Assembly: GCF_002933815.1 (NCBI RefSeq)
Contig: NZ_BEYR01000001.1
Span: forward strand, 1 to 64,000
DNA length: 64,000 bases
Reading direction: 5' to 3'
DNA from: Sphingobacterium sp. HMA12
GTDB taxonomy: Bacteria; Bacteroidota; Bacteroidia; Sphingobacteriales; Sphingobacteriaceae
Shown here: positions 54,062 through 63,643 of the stretch, one piece after another
How the letters are laid out: each line of letters starts with the position of its first letter
Position numbering within the stretch: position 1 is the stretch's first letter
The notes under the pieces: model-generated
Databases searched by the model: none
What the model saw: the letters and a program-made list of their open reading frames with translations, nothing else
Told to the model about the DNA's origin: nothing
Position numbers and translations under genes: made by a program

Positions 54062-54859
54062 TTAAAGTTTATTTGCCCGGGCTGTTATTTCTGCAATATC
54101 GAGTACTTCTATTTCGGACTCTTTCTCTTTTATTTTTACACCGTCTTTTAACATCGTCATACAGAAAGGACATGCCGCAGCAACAACCTGTGGCTGTATT
54201 GCTATTACCTCTTCAATTCGCTCAATATTGATATCTTTCTTACCTGATTCGGGTTCTTTAAACATTTGACCCCCGCCGGCACCGCAGCATAGACCGTTGC
54301 TCTTGCAGCGTTTTAATTCAACAAGTTGTGCATCTAGACTTTCAAGAACTTTTCGAGGTGCTTCATAGACTTCATTTGCGCGACCCAAGTAGCAAGGATC
54401 ATGATAGGTTATTTTTTTCCCCTTAAAGATGTTATTGTCGGCCGGTTTCAACTTGCCCTCGTCGATGAGGCTTTGGATCAATTGCGTATGATGAATGACT
54501 TCGTAATAACCACCCAAAGCAGGGTATTCATTTTTAAGTGTGTTAAAACAGTGGGGACAAGCGGTTACAATTTTTTTGATTTCGTAGCCATTCAAAACCT
54601 CTATATTCATCATGGCCTGCATCTGAAATAAAAACTCATTTCCACTTCTTTTAGCAGGATCACCGGTACAACTTTCCTCCGTTCCAAGAATAGCATAGTT
54701 AATGCCAACGTGTTGGAGAATTCGACAAATATCACGTGTTATTTTTTGTGCCCGCTCATCAAAGCTACCGGCACATCCCACCCAAAATAATATATCGGGA
54801 GTTTCTCCCTTAGCTAACAGTTCAGCGACTGTTGGAACTTTCAATTCATTTTCCATCAT
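54062..54859 (-). CDS. CCG-domain (heterodisulfide-reductase-like) Fe-S oxidoreductase subunit
   Basis: A 265-residue cytoplasmic protein with two cysteine-rich CCG modules. Visible motifs are FWVGCAGSFDERAQ, TACPHCFNTL, PCYLGRAN, GLCCGAGGGQMF and AACPFCMTML. They are as in HdrB/GlpC/LutA-type subunits that bind unusual Fe-S clusters and handle two-electron transfer. The start is the Met-Met pair at 54859/54856, 4 nt after the stop of the membrane subunit gene; a longer in-frame extension would overlap that gene. It works with the 54864 gene. Confidence 0.9.
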   Translation of the reverse strand: MMENELKVPTVAELLAKGETPDILFWVGCAGSFDERAQKITRDICRILQHVGINYAILGTEESCTGDPAKRSGNEFLFQMQAMMNIEVLNGYEIKKIVTACPHCFNTLKNEYPALGGYYEVIHHTQLIQSLIDEGKLKPADNNIFKGKKITYHDPCYLGRANEVYEAPRKVLESLDAQLVELKRCKSNGLCCGAGGGQMFKEPESGKKDINIERIEEVIAIQPQVVAAACPFCMTMLKDGVKIKEKESEIEVLDIAEITARANKL

Positions 54860-54863
54860 TAAA

Positions 54864-56162
54864 CTATTGTTGTTGAGTCCAATTTGCGCGATCCATTTGT
54901 GCATACTTCCATGGCGCACCATTATTCTCAATGTTTCCAAACATATTATTGACACTTGCGGGCGCCTGAGATTCCTCCATAACCGCAAAGCGACGAAGTT
55001 CGATGATAATGTCCAATGGATTAATATTGACAGGGCATTGCTCTACACAGGCATTGCAGCTCGTACAAGCCCATAATTCTTCGCGGCTGATATAGGTATC
55101 AATGAGAGACTTGCCATCCTCCACGAAGCTGCCATTTACCTTAATGTTATTACCTACTTCAGCTAGTCTATCTCTTGTATCCATCATTATTTTTCGCGGT
55201 GAGAGGAGTTTTCCGGTGATATTGGCAGGACAGGAGGATGTGCAACGTCCACATTCGGTGCAAGTATAGGCATCCAAAAGGCTTTTCCATGTTAAATCCT
55301 GAACATCCTTGGCTCCAAAACGCGCTATTCCATCCGAAGATGGCGGCGTAAAGCTTGGATCAAGCATTGCTTTTACTTCATTTGTTACAGCAGCCATATT
55401 GGATAATTTCCCTTTGGCGTCCAAGTTTGAAAAATAGGTATTGGGAAAAGCGAGTATGATATGCAAGTGTTTCGAGTAGGGCAGGTAATTTAAAAAAGCC
55501 AATACACCTAATATATGAAACCACCAACAAGATCTTTCGATGATATATAAAGTCGTAGTTGTTGTTGGCAAATAGGGTAGGAGATAGTGGCTTACTGGAA
55601 ACGAACCAACTGATTTAAAATGCTCGAATCCATAAAGTTGTAATTTAAGATCGGTTGCATTCATCAGCAGAAAAGCCGACATCAGCAGAATTTCTGTTAC
55701 CAAGATGATATTAGCGTCGGTTTTGGGCCAATTATTAAGATCTTTACTGTTCAGGCGATTTACTCGAATGACATTTCTTCGAATCAGGAAGACTAAGCAG
55801 GACACCAACACCCCAAGCGCCAGCCATTCAAATGAGCCAATTAGGAAATTATAGAAACTTCCCAAAAACGAAAATACCCGATGGGTTCCGAATAAGCCAT
55901 CGAAAATAATCTCCAACATTTCAATATTGATGATAACAAAGCCTAAATAGACAAATAAGTGCAGAATGGCAGGAATAATACGCTTAAACATCTTTTTTTG
56001 CCCAAAGGCAACCAACAACATCGTTTTCCAACGCTCCGAAGACCTGTCAGAACGATCTAACTCTCGACCTAATTTGATATTACTATAGATCTGCCGTGCA
56101 TTTTTACTAAAGAAAAATAATGCGCCCAGAAAACAAACTGCAAATATTAGTTGACCGATCAT
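54864..56162 (-). CDS. Membrane-anchored Fe-S oxidoreductase subunit (HdrE/ferredoxin fusion type)
   Basis: A 432-residue protein. Several helices (about residues 1-25, 60-85, 95-125, 150-175 and 210-235) form a cytochrome b/NarI-like membrane part. A cytoplasmic domain follows with two 4Fe-4S sites, CTECGRCTSSCP and CTSCNACVEQCP. It pairs with the CCG subunit downstream. Pairs like this pass electrons between the quinone pool and a soluble donor such as an ETF or lactate-like oxidation, though the donor is not known here. A probable TetR operator lies 19 bp before the start. Confidence 0.9.
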   Translation of the reverse strand: MIGQLIFAVCFLGALFFFSKNARQIYSNIKLGRELDRSDRSSERWKTMLLVAFGQKKMFKRIIPAILHLFVYLGFVIINIEMLEIIFDGLFGTHRVFSFLGSFYNFLIGSFEWLALGVLVSCLVFLIRRNVIRVNRLNSKDLNNWPKTDANIILVTEILLMSAFLLMNATDLKLQLYGFEHFKSVGSFPVSHYLLPYLPTTTTTLYIIERSCWWFHILGVLAFLNYLPYSKHLHIILAFPNTYFSNLDAKGKLSNMAAVTNEVKAMLDPSFTPPSSDGIARFGAKDVQDLTWKSLLDAYTCTECGRCTSSCPANITGKLLSPRKIMMDTRDRLAEVGNNIKVNGSFVEDGKSLIDTYISREELWACTSCNACVEQCPVNINPLDIIIELRRFAVMEESQAPASVNNMFGNIENNGAPWKYAQMDRANWTQQQ

Positions 56163-56180
56163 ATGCTCGAATATTGGTTA

Positions 56181-56211
56181 CATAACAAATATAGTATATT
56201 ATTTTGTTATG
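56181..56211. promoter_or_regulatory. Probable TetR operator of the Fe-S operon
   Basis: CATAACAAA-N13-TTTGTTATG (56181-56189 with 56203-56211) is a perfect 9-bp inverted repeat just upstream of the operon start. It continues outward as TTA and TAA after one unpaired base. A repeat with the same TTTGTT/AACAAA core lies upstream of the TetR gene (57210-57229). Confidence 0.55.
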
Positions 56212-56300
56212 CTAACATAATAAAAATAAATCAAAAAAGCAGATTGTTCACATCATTTTCTGAAAATTTATAAGGAAAAGATCGGGGAATGGGAAAAGAG

Positions 56301-56333
56301 GCTTCCAAGAAATTATGGAGATTTCTTGGAAGC
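56301..56333 (-). terminator. Hairpin after the TetR gene
   Basis: A 13-bp perfect stem GCTTCCAAGAAAT/ATTTCTTGGAAGC (56301-56313 with 56321-56333), 22 nt past the TetR stop. The following minus-strand U tract is weak, so termination is likely but not certain. Confidence 0.6.
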
Positions 56334-56355
56334 TGAGGTTCTTTTATTTATCGAG

Positions 56356-57048
56356 TTATTCTACGTCGATAAATGTCTGCTTAAGTATTTTTTCAATCGT
56401 TTTTTCGATACGTTTTTTTCCTTCTTCTGTATTGATATCGATGCCACAAAATGTGCTGCCCGTCGATTTGGCCTGTAAGCTTAGGTAGTAAATTCCACTA
56501 ATCAATAAAGCTAATGTCGTTCTTACATCATTTTCAGAATTTTCAAATTTTGGATCAAAGTATTTAAATAATTCTTCGCCAAGAGCTTCACGGCGATCAG
56601 CGATATTTTTTAGTGCTTTTGTTTTCTCGCCCAATCCCCAATGAATGATTTTCTGTTTGGTTTTATCTTTTAAAAATGTATTCAACTGGGATTTTAGTAG
56701 TTCATTTACTAGGTTAACATCAATATCCTGTGGATGTGATACCATCTGTTCCAAAACTCCTTTATCTCCGATTTGCCAAAAATCTTTTTGCGTTAAGTAA
56801 GCTTCAACCAATTGGTCGAGACCACCAAAATAGTTCCAGATAAGCGCTTTATTTAATCCACATTCAAGCGCGATATTCGGACCGTTCAAGGCATGGTAGC
56901 CTTTCTTTTGGATGACTTTTCCTACCGCAGCGATCATGCGTGCTTTGGTGCGTTCTTTGTCTCGGATGGGACCAGATGTTACTTTTCTTTCTTTCTTTGG
57001 ATGATCCTCAGTTACTTTCTTTTTCATTAGAATAATTTGTTTATTCAT
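56356..57048 (-). CDS. TetR/AcrR family regulator, likely controlling the Fe-S operon
   Basis: A 230-residue regulator. A basic, probably flexible N-terminal tail of about 30 residues precedes the helix-turn-helix (KVIQKKGYHALNGPNIALEC, then LNKALIWNYFGGLDQLV). Then follows the helical ligand domain. It sits upstream of the Fe-S oxidoreductase operon on the same strand. A start at 57027 (MKKKVTEDH) is also possible. Related TetR proteins near beta-oxidation or Fe-S genes sense acyl-CoAs; that is only a suggestion here. Confidence 0.88.
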   Translation of the reverse strand: MNKQIILMKKKVTEDHPKKERKVTSGPIRDKERTKARMIAAVGKVIQKKGYHALNGPNIALECGLNKALIWNYFGGLDQLVEAYLTQKDFWQIGDKGVLEQMVSHPQDIDVNLVNELLKSQLNTFLKDKTKQKIIHWGLGEKTKALKNIADRREALGEELFKYFDPKFENSENDVRTTLALLISGIYYLSLQAKSTGSTFCGIDINTEEGKKRIEKTIEKILKQTFIDVE

Positions 57049-57424
57049 TACCAGTTTGTTTTCAAAGGCATTCGTGCTGCCTTCGGCGGTTTAATAGCAT
57101 TGAAGCTATCATAGACTGAGTTATATAAGCCTTTGAGCTGATTTAAGCCCATGATCATTTCATGCGATTAAAACCATTTGTAGCAATGAAGCTTCCATGA
57201 GTTGTCCTATTTGTTCGTTAGTAAACAAATTTGAGCTCATGATGTTTTCATTAGGGTAGATATGTATTTTTTTACAATATCTAAATTTTAGCTGGTAAAA
57301 ACAAGAAAATCGTATGGCAGATTTTTATTCCTATTCATGAATCAATTTTAATAGCTATTTCTTAACTCATTTAGTAACATAATCAGCTGCTGATTTCAGG
57401 GTTTGGGTGAAGAAAAGGGATAAT
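57049..57424. other. Intergenic region upstream of the TetR gene
   Basis: 376 bp without a gene. The one item of note is the inverted repeat TTTGTT-N8-AACAAA (57210-57215 with 57224-57229), 160 bp before the TetR start, which may be a second operator. The rest is unremarkable AT-rich DNA. Confidence 0.4.
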
Positions 57425-57462
57425 AAAAAAGGGATTATTCATTCGAATAATCCCTTTTTTAT
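57425..57462 (-). terminator. Terminator of the skp pair
   Basis: The stem GGGATTATT/AATAATCCC (57431-57439 with 57446-57454) with A and T runs on both sides, 17 nt after the second skp stop. Confidence 0.88.
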
Positions 57463-57478
57463 GCCGTTAAATATGTTA

Positions 57479-58054
57479 TTATTTTCTCGCTGGTGCTGCA
57501 GGTGCTGCTGTAGCAGAAATACCTAATTTAGTTTTAACAGCAGCAGTTAAATCTTCTCCACCTTGGAAATAAGGAATGTTTGTACTTGAGATATCAAATA
57601 CATAAGCCATACCTTTTTCTTTCGATACTGCAGTGACTGCCTCAGCTACTTTTCTTTGAATTGGCGTAATTAATTCATCTTCTTTTTTACCCAATTCTTC
57701 TTGTGCTGCTTGTTGTGCAGTTTGGATACGCGATTGAATATCTTGTAACTCTTGACCTAATTTATTGATTTCAGGATCAACGGTCTCTTTATTCGCTTCA
57801 CTTCTGTTACGTAATTTATCATTCGCCTCTTTTTGTTTAGTCTGATAAATGGTAACCATATCTTGAATTTCTTTTGTTTTACCGTCACTCAATGTTTTCA
57901 ATTGGCCTTCAGCTGTTTTGTATTCTGAAGTGGATTGAATGATTTCAGCAAAATTGATATGACCAAGTTTTTGCTGCGCATTCGCGAATTGAGTTGAGAA
58001 AAATACTGCCACTATAGCAACCGCACCTTTAAATAAATTTTTCATGCTTTTCAT
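57479..58054 (-). CDS. OmpH/Skp-family periplasmic chaperone, copy 2
   Basis: A 191-residue exported protein. The signal peptide is cleaved near ANAQ (residue 26). A long helical hairpin follows (KTAEGQLKTLSDGKTKEI through QQAAQEELGKKEDEL), rich in Gln, Lys and Glu, then a beta-rich end. Skp holds outer-membrane proteins on the way to the BAM complex. The C terminus is Ala/Pro-rich (TAAPAAPARK), probably flexible. It lies 95 nt after the other Skp gene, so the two are probably one transcript downstream of bamA. Confidence 0.9.
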   Translation of the reverse strand: MKSMKNLFKGAVAIVAVFFSTQFANAQQKLGHINFAEIIQSTSEYKTAEGQLKTLSDGKTKEIQDMVTIYQTKQKEANDKLRNRSEANKETVDPEINKLGQELQDIQSRIQTAQQAAQEELGKKEDELITPIQRKVAEAVTAVSKEKGMAYVFDISSTNIPYFQGGEDLTAAVKTKLGISATAAPAAPARK

Positions 58055-58149
58055 TTTAATCTAATAAGCCATCTCTATGGCAATCTTTTTAGTTTTCTAA
58101 TTAATTACTATTTGTATTACTTGTGTCTACAATGATAATAAACTCCAGC

Positions 58150-58683
58150 TTAGTTTGCAAGACTAGGATTAGGTTTATAACCTAATTTTGTAATGACTTC
58201 ATTACTTTTATTCAATTTTGGGTTCGCATATAGGAAAGTGGATTCTTTTCCTTTATCCATAATGAAATCAAAATTTTGTGCTGAAGCAACTTCTTGTATC
58301 GCTTTTGCCACACGGTCCTGAATAGGTTTTACCAATTGCACACGTCTTTTGAAAAGTTCACCTTCGAATCCGAATTTTTGTTTTTGATAATCTTTTACCT
58401 CTTTTTCTCTGGTAACGATTTCGTCTTCACGACGGCGACGCATATCTTCGTTTAATAAAACTTGATCTTTTTGATAAGCCTGATATAATTTTTCTATTTC
58501 AGCATATTTTTGATCAACCTCTTCCTGCCATTGTTTAGAAAGATCATCCAATTGTTTTTGTGCAGTGGTATATTCGGGGACATGTTTTAGGATATATTCT
58601 GAATCTACATACGCAAGCTGTTGAGCAAATGTCGCTGTAGCACTCACGACTACAAAAGCTATAACTAACAATATTTTTTTCAT
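58150..58683 (-). CDS. skp: OmpH/Skp-family periplasmic chaperone, copy 1
   Basis: A 177-residue protein with a signal peptide (cleaved near TFAQ, residue 21) and the Skp start LAYVDSEYILKHVPEY. A long coiled region rich in Lys, Gln and Glu follows (about residues 38-120). The conserved KPIQDRVAKAIQEVASAQNF segment precedes the last beta strands. It is adjacent to bamA, as in most genomes of the phylum, and would chaperone unfolded beta-barrel proteins in the periplasm. Confidence 0.93.
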   Translation of the reverse strand: MKKILLVIAFVVVSATATFAQQLAYVDSEYILKHVPEYTTAQKQLDDLSKQWQEEVDQKYAEIEKLYQAYQKDQVLLNEDMRRRREDEIVTREKEVKDYQKQKFGFEGELFKRRVQLVKPIQDRVAKAIQEVASAQNFDFIMDKGKESTFLYANPKLNKSNEVITKLGYKPNPSLAN

Positions 58684-58986
58684 ATTTCCTGTAAGTTTTA
58701 TAGACTATAATTTATTATTTAACATTAATTTACTTTATGACAATGTATACGCTCAAAAGTTTAATCTAGCAAATCGCCTTAAATAAATTTACGGCTCAAA
58801 AATAACAAAAAAGATGCAATCTAACAGATATTTCTCGGGTTTAACACTATTTAACTTGTTGGCCGATTCTCAAGATGCCCTTCTAGAAGGGGCAGTATGG
58901 CTAACTTTTGTTGCTGAAAATAAGCTTACTTCAATATAGGAAGATTTAGCTATATCTTGCTTTAAATTTGAAAATTAATTTGATAC
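58684..58986. other. Gap between bamA terminator and the skp genes
   Basis: About 300 bp, AT-rich, with no ORF. It contains the palindrome CCCTTCTAGAAGGG (58878-58891) of unknown use. It probably holds the promoter of the skp pair. Confidence 0.4.
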
Positions 58987-59023
58987 AAAAAAAGCTATCG
59001 CAGTTTGTACGATAGCTTTTTTT
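58987..59023 (-). terminator. Terminator of bamA
   Basis: The stem GCTATCG/CGATAGC (58994-59000 with 59010-59016), flanked by A and T runs on both sides. It lies 32 nt past the bamA stop on the minus strand. Confidence 0.88.
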
Positions 59024-59054
59024 ATTAGGAGTGATCTTAAGGCTTGGATCAACC

Positions 59055-61619
59055 TTAGAATCCACCCATATTTTGCATAATGCTAAATGTAAAGTTTTGT
59101 TTCCAGGTGCTGCTCGGTAATCCTGGGATAGGATCGAATGCGTGACCGTAGTCAATTCCCAGCATACCAAAGATAGGTAAGAAGATACGGGCACCTACAC
59201 CCGCCGAACGGCGTACTTTAAATGGATTGTATTCAGTGAATTTGTTCCAAGTGTTACCTGCTTCGGCAAATGCCAATACGTATACAGTCGCTTGATCATT
59301 TAACATCACCGGATGACGCAATTCCATTTGATACTTCGTGTAGATCGGGCTACCCGAGTTTCTTGCTACGTTGACATTTTGAGTGCCTTCTGGAATAATC
59401 ACACCATTTGCATAACCACGCATAGCGATAATTTCTGAACCCTGAAGGTAATCAAATCCCTGCATACCATCACCACCAAGTTTGAATCGTTCGAAAGTAG
59501 AAATTTCTGTTTTATTGGAATACTTTCCTAAGAAACCAAACTGTGCCTGAGCTTTAAAAACTAATTTTCCTACAATTTTTGCATACCATTGTGAATCGAA
59601 TTTCCATTTGTGGTATTCAGTCCAGCGGTAACGATCTTGCGGAGTACCATTTTTATAGTCAACGTTATTGAACAATGAATAAGGAGGCGTTAGCTGTACT
59701 GAGAATTTGATGTTCGAACCCGAAGTAGGGTAGATCGGAGCATCTATCGAGTTACGGCTAAATTCTTGTGTCAAGTTAATATTGTATGCTGTACCATTGT
59801 CAAACAAGAAATAGTTGCCATAATTTTGAAGTTTGTAACGTTGGAACGATAATGAGGTATTGGCTTGGAACCAGTTATCAGGCCATTGTAAACGCTTACC
59901 TAAGGTTGCGGTGATACCCGTCATCCAAATACGGTTCAATTCCGAATCTTTTACAACTTGCTCGCCGGTGTAATAATTGAATCCACCATAGGATGAACTA
60001 GAGGTATAAGCACTTAAACCAAAATAGATCGGTTTTTTTCCACCTAACCAAGGCTCTGAGAAGGAAAAACTATAGGATTGATAACGTTTACCTGAAGTCT
60101 GGCCACGTACACTTAATTTTTGTCCATCACCACGGGGTAGGGGTTTCCAGGAGCTCTTATCAAAGAAATTGCTTGTGGAGAAGTTATTGAAGGTTAATCC
60201 TAGTGTACCGATGATCTGTCCTGCACCATATCCCCCTGAAAGTTCTACCTGATCAGAAGGTTTTTCGGTTACATTATAAACAATATCCACTGTTCCTTCG
60301 GCATAGTTTAAATTGGTCGGAACTGGATTTGTTTTTTGTTCATCAAAATTTCCTAATTGGGCAATTTCACGAACACTTCGCATAATTTGCTCTTTCGAGA
60401 ATTTTTGCCCCGGTTTCGTATAAATAGAACGTAAGACCACACGATCATTCGTGACATCGTTACCTTTTACAATGACGTTGTTAATGGTATATTGTGCACC
60501 TTCGTAAACGCGTAAATTCAAATCGATGGTATCATTATAAACACGTGTCTGCTCTGGATCTACGGAGAAAGTCAAATATCCATCATTCATATAGATCGAT
60601 GAAATATCATCAGAATTTCGACCACCGCCTAGCAATTTGGTGTTCAGTTTTTCTTCGGAGAATACATCCCCGCGTTTGATTCCTAAAATTTTATTTAATA
60701 GCGTATCCGAATATTTTGCATTTCCTGTCCATACAATATTACCAACATAATATTTAGGCCCTTCGTAAATATCAAAATTTACCAATACATTTTTTTCTCC
60801 ATCCCGAATGACCGTATCCTTTAAGATTTCGGCATCCCGATACCCTTTGGCCGCCATTTTCTTGATCAGGTTTTCTTTACCCTCTTTGTATTTCTCTTCT
60901 TTGAATTTACCTGGGCCAAAGATGCGGTACCACATCTTTTGTTTGATTGGCTTCGCCATTTTCCGCAGCTCTTTTTGAGAAAAATGTTCGTTGCCTGTAA
61001 AGTTCATTTTTTTGACTCTAACTTTATGTTTTTTATCCACATCCGCAATCAGGATTTCGTTATTGGCTTGCGCCGAATCCTTAACTGTTTTGAGTGTAAT
61101 CTCAGGGTATAAAAAAGCTTTTTCTTTTAGAAAACGTTGAATCGTTGCACGTGTAGTATTCATCAAATTTTCGTTGACGATTTTACCTGTATTGCTATTT
61201 AAGCGTTTACGTACTTCTTCGGTTTGGCTTTTGCTTAGTCCATTAATATCAATGCGTGTTAAACGAGGACGTTCTACTACACGGATGGTCAAAAAGATGT
61301 TTTCGCCCTCAATTTTTTCTGCCCATAATTCGACATCATCGAAGAGGCCTTGAGCCATCATATCTTTTACTACTTTTGCGGTAGCTTCACTTGGTACCTC
61401 CAAATATTGACCTACAGACAATTTAGATATGGTAATTAATACATTTTTATCTAAAAATTGTGTTCCGGTTACGTCAACAGCACTAATTACATAGTTTTTA
61501 GGGTTGAGATAACTGATTTTTTCGGGATCATTTAAGTTGAACGCACCATTTTCCTGTCCATAGACAAGTTGCATTGATGAGAGACCAAAAAATAGTATTA
61601 CGGGTAGTATACGCTTCAT
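59055..61619 (-). CDS. bamA: Outer membrane protein assembly factor BamA
   Basis: The central subunit of the BAM machine, which inserts beta-barrel proteins. The signal peptide is cleaved near VYGQ (residue 22). Five POTRA domains fill about residues 45-460 (VTGTQFLDKNVLITISKLSV at the start). The 16-strand barrel fills the rest. The conserved barrel motif IRGF appears as GMQGFDYLQG, and the C terminus ends IMQNMGGF with the final aromatic residue. The 854-residue length is typical. It follows uppS in the envelope block. Confidence 0.97.
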   Translation of the reverse strand: MKRILPVILFFGLSSMQLVYGQENGAFNLNDPEKISYLNPKNYVISAVDVTGTQFLDKNVLITISKLSVGQYLEVPSEATAKVVKDMMAQGLFDDVELWAEKIEGENIFLTIRVVERPRLTRIDINGLSKSQTEEVRKRLNSNTGKIVNENLMNTTRATIQRFLKEKAFLYPEITLKTVKDSAQANNEILIADVDKKHKVRVKKMNFTGNEHFSQKELRKMAKPIKQKMWYRIFGPGKFKEEKYKEGKENLIKKMAAKGYRDAEILKDTVIRDGEKNVLVNFDIYEGPKYYVGNIVWTGNAKYSDTLLNKILGIKRGDVFSEEKLNTKLLGGGRNSDDISSIYMNDGYLTFSVDPEQTRVYNDTIDLNLRVYEGAQYTINNVIVKGNDVTNDRVVLRSIYTKPGQKFSKEQIMRSVREIAQLGNFDEQKTNPVPTNLNYAEGTVDIVYNVTEKPSDQVELSGGYGAGQIIGTLGLTFNNFSTSNFFDKSSWKPLPRGDGQKLSVRGQTSGKRYQSYSFSFSEPWLGGKKPIYFGLSAYTSSSSYGGFNYYTGEQVVKDSELNRIWMTGITATLGKRLQWPDNWFQANTSLSFQRYKLQNYGNYFLFDNGTAYNINLTQEFSRNSIDAPIYPTSGSNIKFSVQLTPPYSLFNNVDYKNGTPQDRYRWTEYHKWKFDSQWYAKIVGKLVFKAQAQFGFLGKYSNKTEISTFERFKLGGDGMQGFDYLQGSEIIAMRGYANGVIIPEGTQNVNVARNSGSPIYTKYQMELRHPVMLNDQATVYVLAFAEAGNTWNKFTEYNPFKVRRSAGVGARIFLPIFGMLGIDYGHAFDPIPGLPSSTWKQNFTFSIMQNMGGF

Positions 61620-61734
61620 TTATCTTGAATTATTGGCGCTAAAGTACACCAATCAGTTGTTAATTTTTGTTAATTAAGAAAATTTAACCAGCTTGTTTTT
61701 TATTCAAATCAGTTGACAAATTTAATAAAATCAT

Positions 61735-62472
61735 TTATAACTGTTCACTTGTTTTTCCAAACCGTCTTTCTCGCTGTTGATATTCTACAATTGATTTATA
61801 TAAATCTTCTTTTGTAAACTCTGGCCACATCTTTTCTATGAAGCATAACTCAGAATAGGCAATTTGCCAAAGAAGGAAATTACTGATCCGAAGTTCTCCA
61901 CTGGTTCTGATCAATAAATCTGGATCTGGTAGGTCTCGGGTATAGAGATTAGCAGCGAACATGTCGTCATTGATTTCTTCTATGCTCAATTCTCCGGCCT
62001 TAACTTTTTTAGCCAGATTTCGGGCTGTTTCCACGATTTCCTGACGAGAGCTATAGCTTAAGGCAAGGGTTAGTGTGCAGTGTGTATTGTCTTTAGTAGC
62101 GTCAATTGTTTCCTGCAGTTTTTTTTGTGCATTCGACGGAAGCTTGCTGATATCTCCGATGGCATTTAGTCTGACACCATTTTCCTGAAATGTCTTGATC
62201 TCTTTTTTTAGAGAGGAAACCAAAAGCTCCATCAGCGCTATCACTTCCAGTTTTGGTCGATTCCAGTTTTCGGCGGAGAATGCATAGAGTGTTAGAAATT
62301 TAATGTTGGCCTGAACGCATCCTTCTAAGGCCTCTCTTACCGCTTTTACACCATTTTGATGGCCAAATACCCGGAGTTTGCCTTTTTGTTTTGCCCAACG
62401 GCCATTACCATCCATGATAATGGCAATATGTTGGGGTAATTTAATGTTATCAATTTGATCTAAAAAGCTCAT
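61735..62472 (-). CDS. uppS: Isoprenyl transferase (undecaprenyl diphosphate synthase)
   Basis: It builds the C55 lipid carrier for peptidoglycan and other surface polymers. The motif HIAIIMDGNGRWAKQ (catalytic Asp near residue 20), TLYAFSAENWNRP, and the C-terminal PDLLIRTSGELRISNFLLWQ with the final WPEFTKEDL are all conserved. The ATG at 62472 gives 245 residues, the family norm; an earlier in-frame codon at 62499 is unlikely. It precedes bamA by 115 bp. Confidence 0.96.
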   Translation of the reverse strand: MSFLDQIDNIKLPQHIAIIMDGNGRWAKQKGKLRVFGHQNGVKAVREALEGCVQANIKFLTLYAFSAENWNRPKLEVIALMELLVSSLKKEIKTFQENGVRLNAIGDISKLPSNAQKKLQETIDATKDNTHCTLTLALSYSSRQEIVETARNLAKKVKAGELSIEEINDDMFAANLYTRDLPDPDLLIRTSGELRISNFLLWQIAYSELCFIEKMWPEFTKEDLYKSIVEYQQRERRFGKTSEQL

Positions 62473-62532
62473 TGTTGCTATTTTCAATAAAATTAACACC
62501 TTTAGCCTACTAACAGCTTATTCGTGTGTTAA

Positions 62533-62600
62533 AACCAGAAACTGGTTCTCTGTGTATTATCTTCAAACGAATTTTGACCTCGCAGAATGAATTCGTTTGA
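62533..62600. promoter_or_regulatory. Two short inverted repeats upstream of uppS
   Basis: AACCAG/CTGGTT (62533-62538 with 62542-62547) and the longer TCAAACGAATT-N16-AATTCGTTTGA (62563-62573 with 62590-62600), both perfect, in the 236-bp gap between uppS and nadK. They may be control elements of uppS or a hairpin ending the nadK transcript; no U tract supports the latter. Confidence 0.35.
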
Positions 62601-62708
62601 TCATTATTGTTGAAACCTCACTATAGACGCCTTATGTATCTTATCTACGCTTATTTGTTCCAAATATCGATTTTTAATTGGAAATTCAGAAGTACAATAT
62701 GATAAAGA

Positions 62709-63593
62709 TTAGTAGTTTCTGACATCGATGCCCCAAAGTAGCTTCTCTCTCAATGTGCTAAAAAAGCTTTCGTGTGGAAGACGAATCAGGTTAATCGTGA
62801 ATGGGGCTTGTTTAATTGTCAGTTTGACCGACGTATCAATAGACTCGTTTTTTGAGTCACAGCTGAGTATGTATTGATTGCTTCGGCTCTCAATTTCAAG
62901 TTCAAGCGTGAATTGATTTGAAATAACGATTGGTCTGACATTAAGATTATGTGGTGAAATCGGTGTAATGACAAAATTTCCACTTTCAGGCATAATGATT
63001 GGGCCTCCACAGCTCAGTGAGTAGGCTGTAGAACCAGTAGGGGTGGCGATAATCAAACCATCCGCCCAATAAGAATTGAGCAGTTCACCGTTAATTCGTG
63101 CGTTGACAGTGATCATGGCAGAGCTGTCATAACGAAATACCGTAATATCATTAAGTGCATAATGATTGCCCTGAAATAAATTGATCTGTTCAGACTCTAC
63201 GGATAGAAGAACACGTTTTTGGATATCGTAACGATTGTTTAATATATCATCTATTGCATTTTCGAAATCATTTTTATTAATAGAGGCCAAAAAGCCAAGA
63301 CGCCCAAAATTAATTCCTGCAATCGGTATACCAGAGTCTCTTATGAGTGATACTGCGGACAACATTGTTCCATCGCCACCTAAACTGAGCATAAGATCTG
63401 CGCTGTCTTTAATTTCCTCGTACGTATGATAGGTAGGGAAATTAAAATCACATTCAAACTGCGTTGTCAAGAACTTATAAAAGGGGTCATAAACCCAAAT
63501 ATCGACGTTTTTATTAACGAGATATTTAAACAAGTGCTTCACATGTGCTATAACGGAGGGTTGAAACTCTCGTCCATATATCGCAATTCTCAT
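62709..63593 (-). CDS. nadK: NAD kinase
   Basis: It makes NADP from NAD with ATP. The GGDGT motif lies in LGGDGTMLSAVSLIRDSG, followed by GINFGRLGFLASI. The DGLIIATPTGSTAYSLSCGG segment binds NAD. The 294-residue length is typical. It is cotranscribed with, or close to, the CBS-domain gene upstream (50-nt gap), an arrangement I know from many Bacteroidota genomes. Confidence 0.97.
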   Translation of the reverse strand: MRIAIYGREFQPSVIAHVKHLFKYLVNKNVDIWVYDPFYKFLTTQFECDFNFPTYHTYEEIKDSADLMLSLGGDGTMLSAVSLIRDSGIPIAGINFGRLGFLASINKNDFENAIDDILNNRYDIQKRVLLSVESEQINLFQGNHYALNDITVFRYDSSAMITVNARINGELLNSYWADGLIIATPTGSTAYSLSCGGPIIMPESGNFVITPISPHNLNVRPIVISNQFTLELEIESRSNQYILSCDSKNESIDTSVKLTIKQAPFTINLIRLPHESFFSTLREKLLWGIDVRNY

Positions 63594-63643
63594 ATTTTTT
63601 GAATTTATGGGGCAAAGATGAGAAAAAAACTAATCTTAAATAA

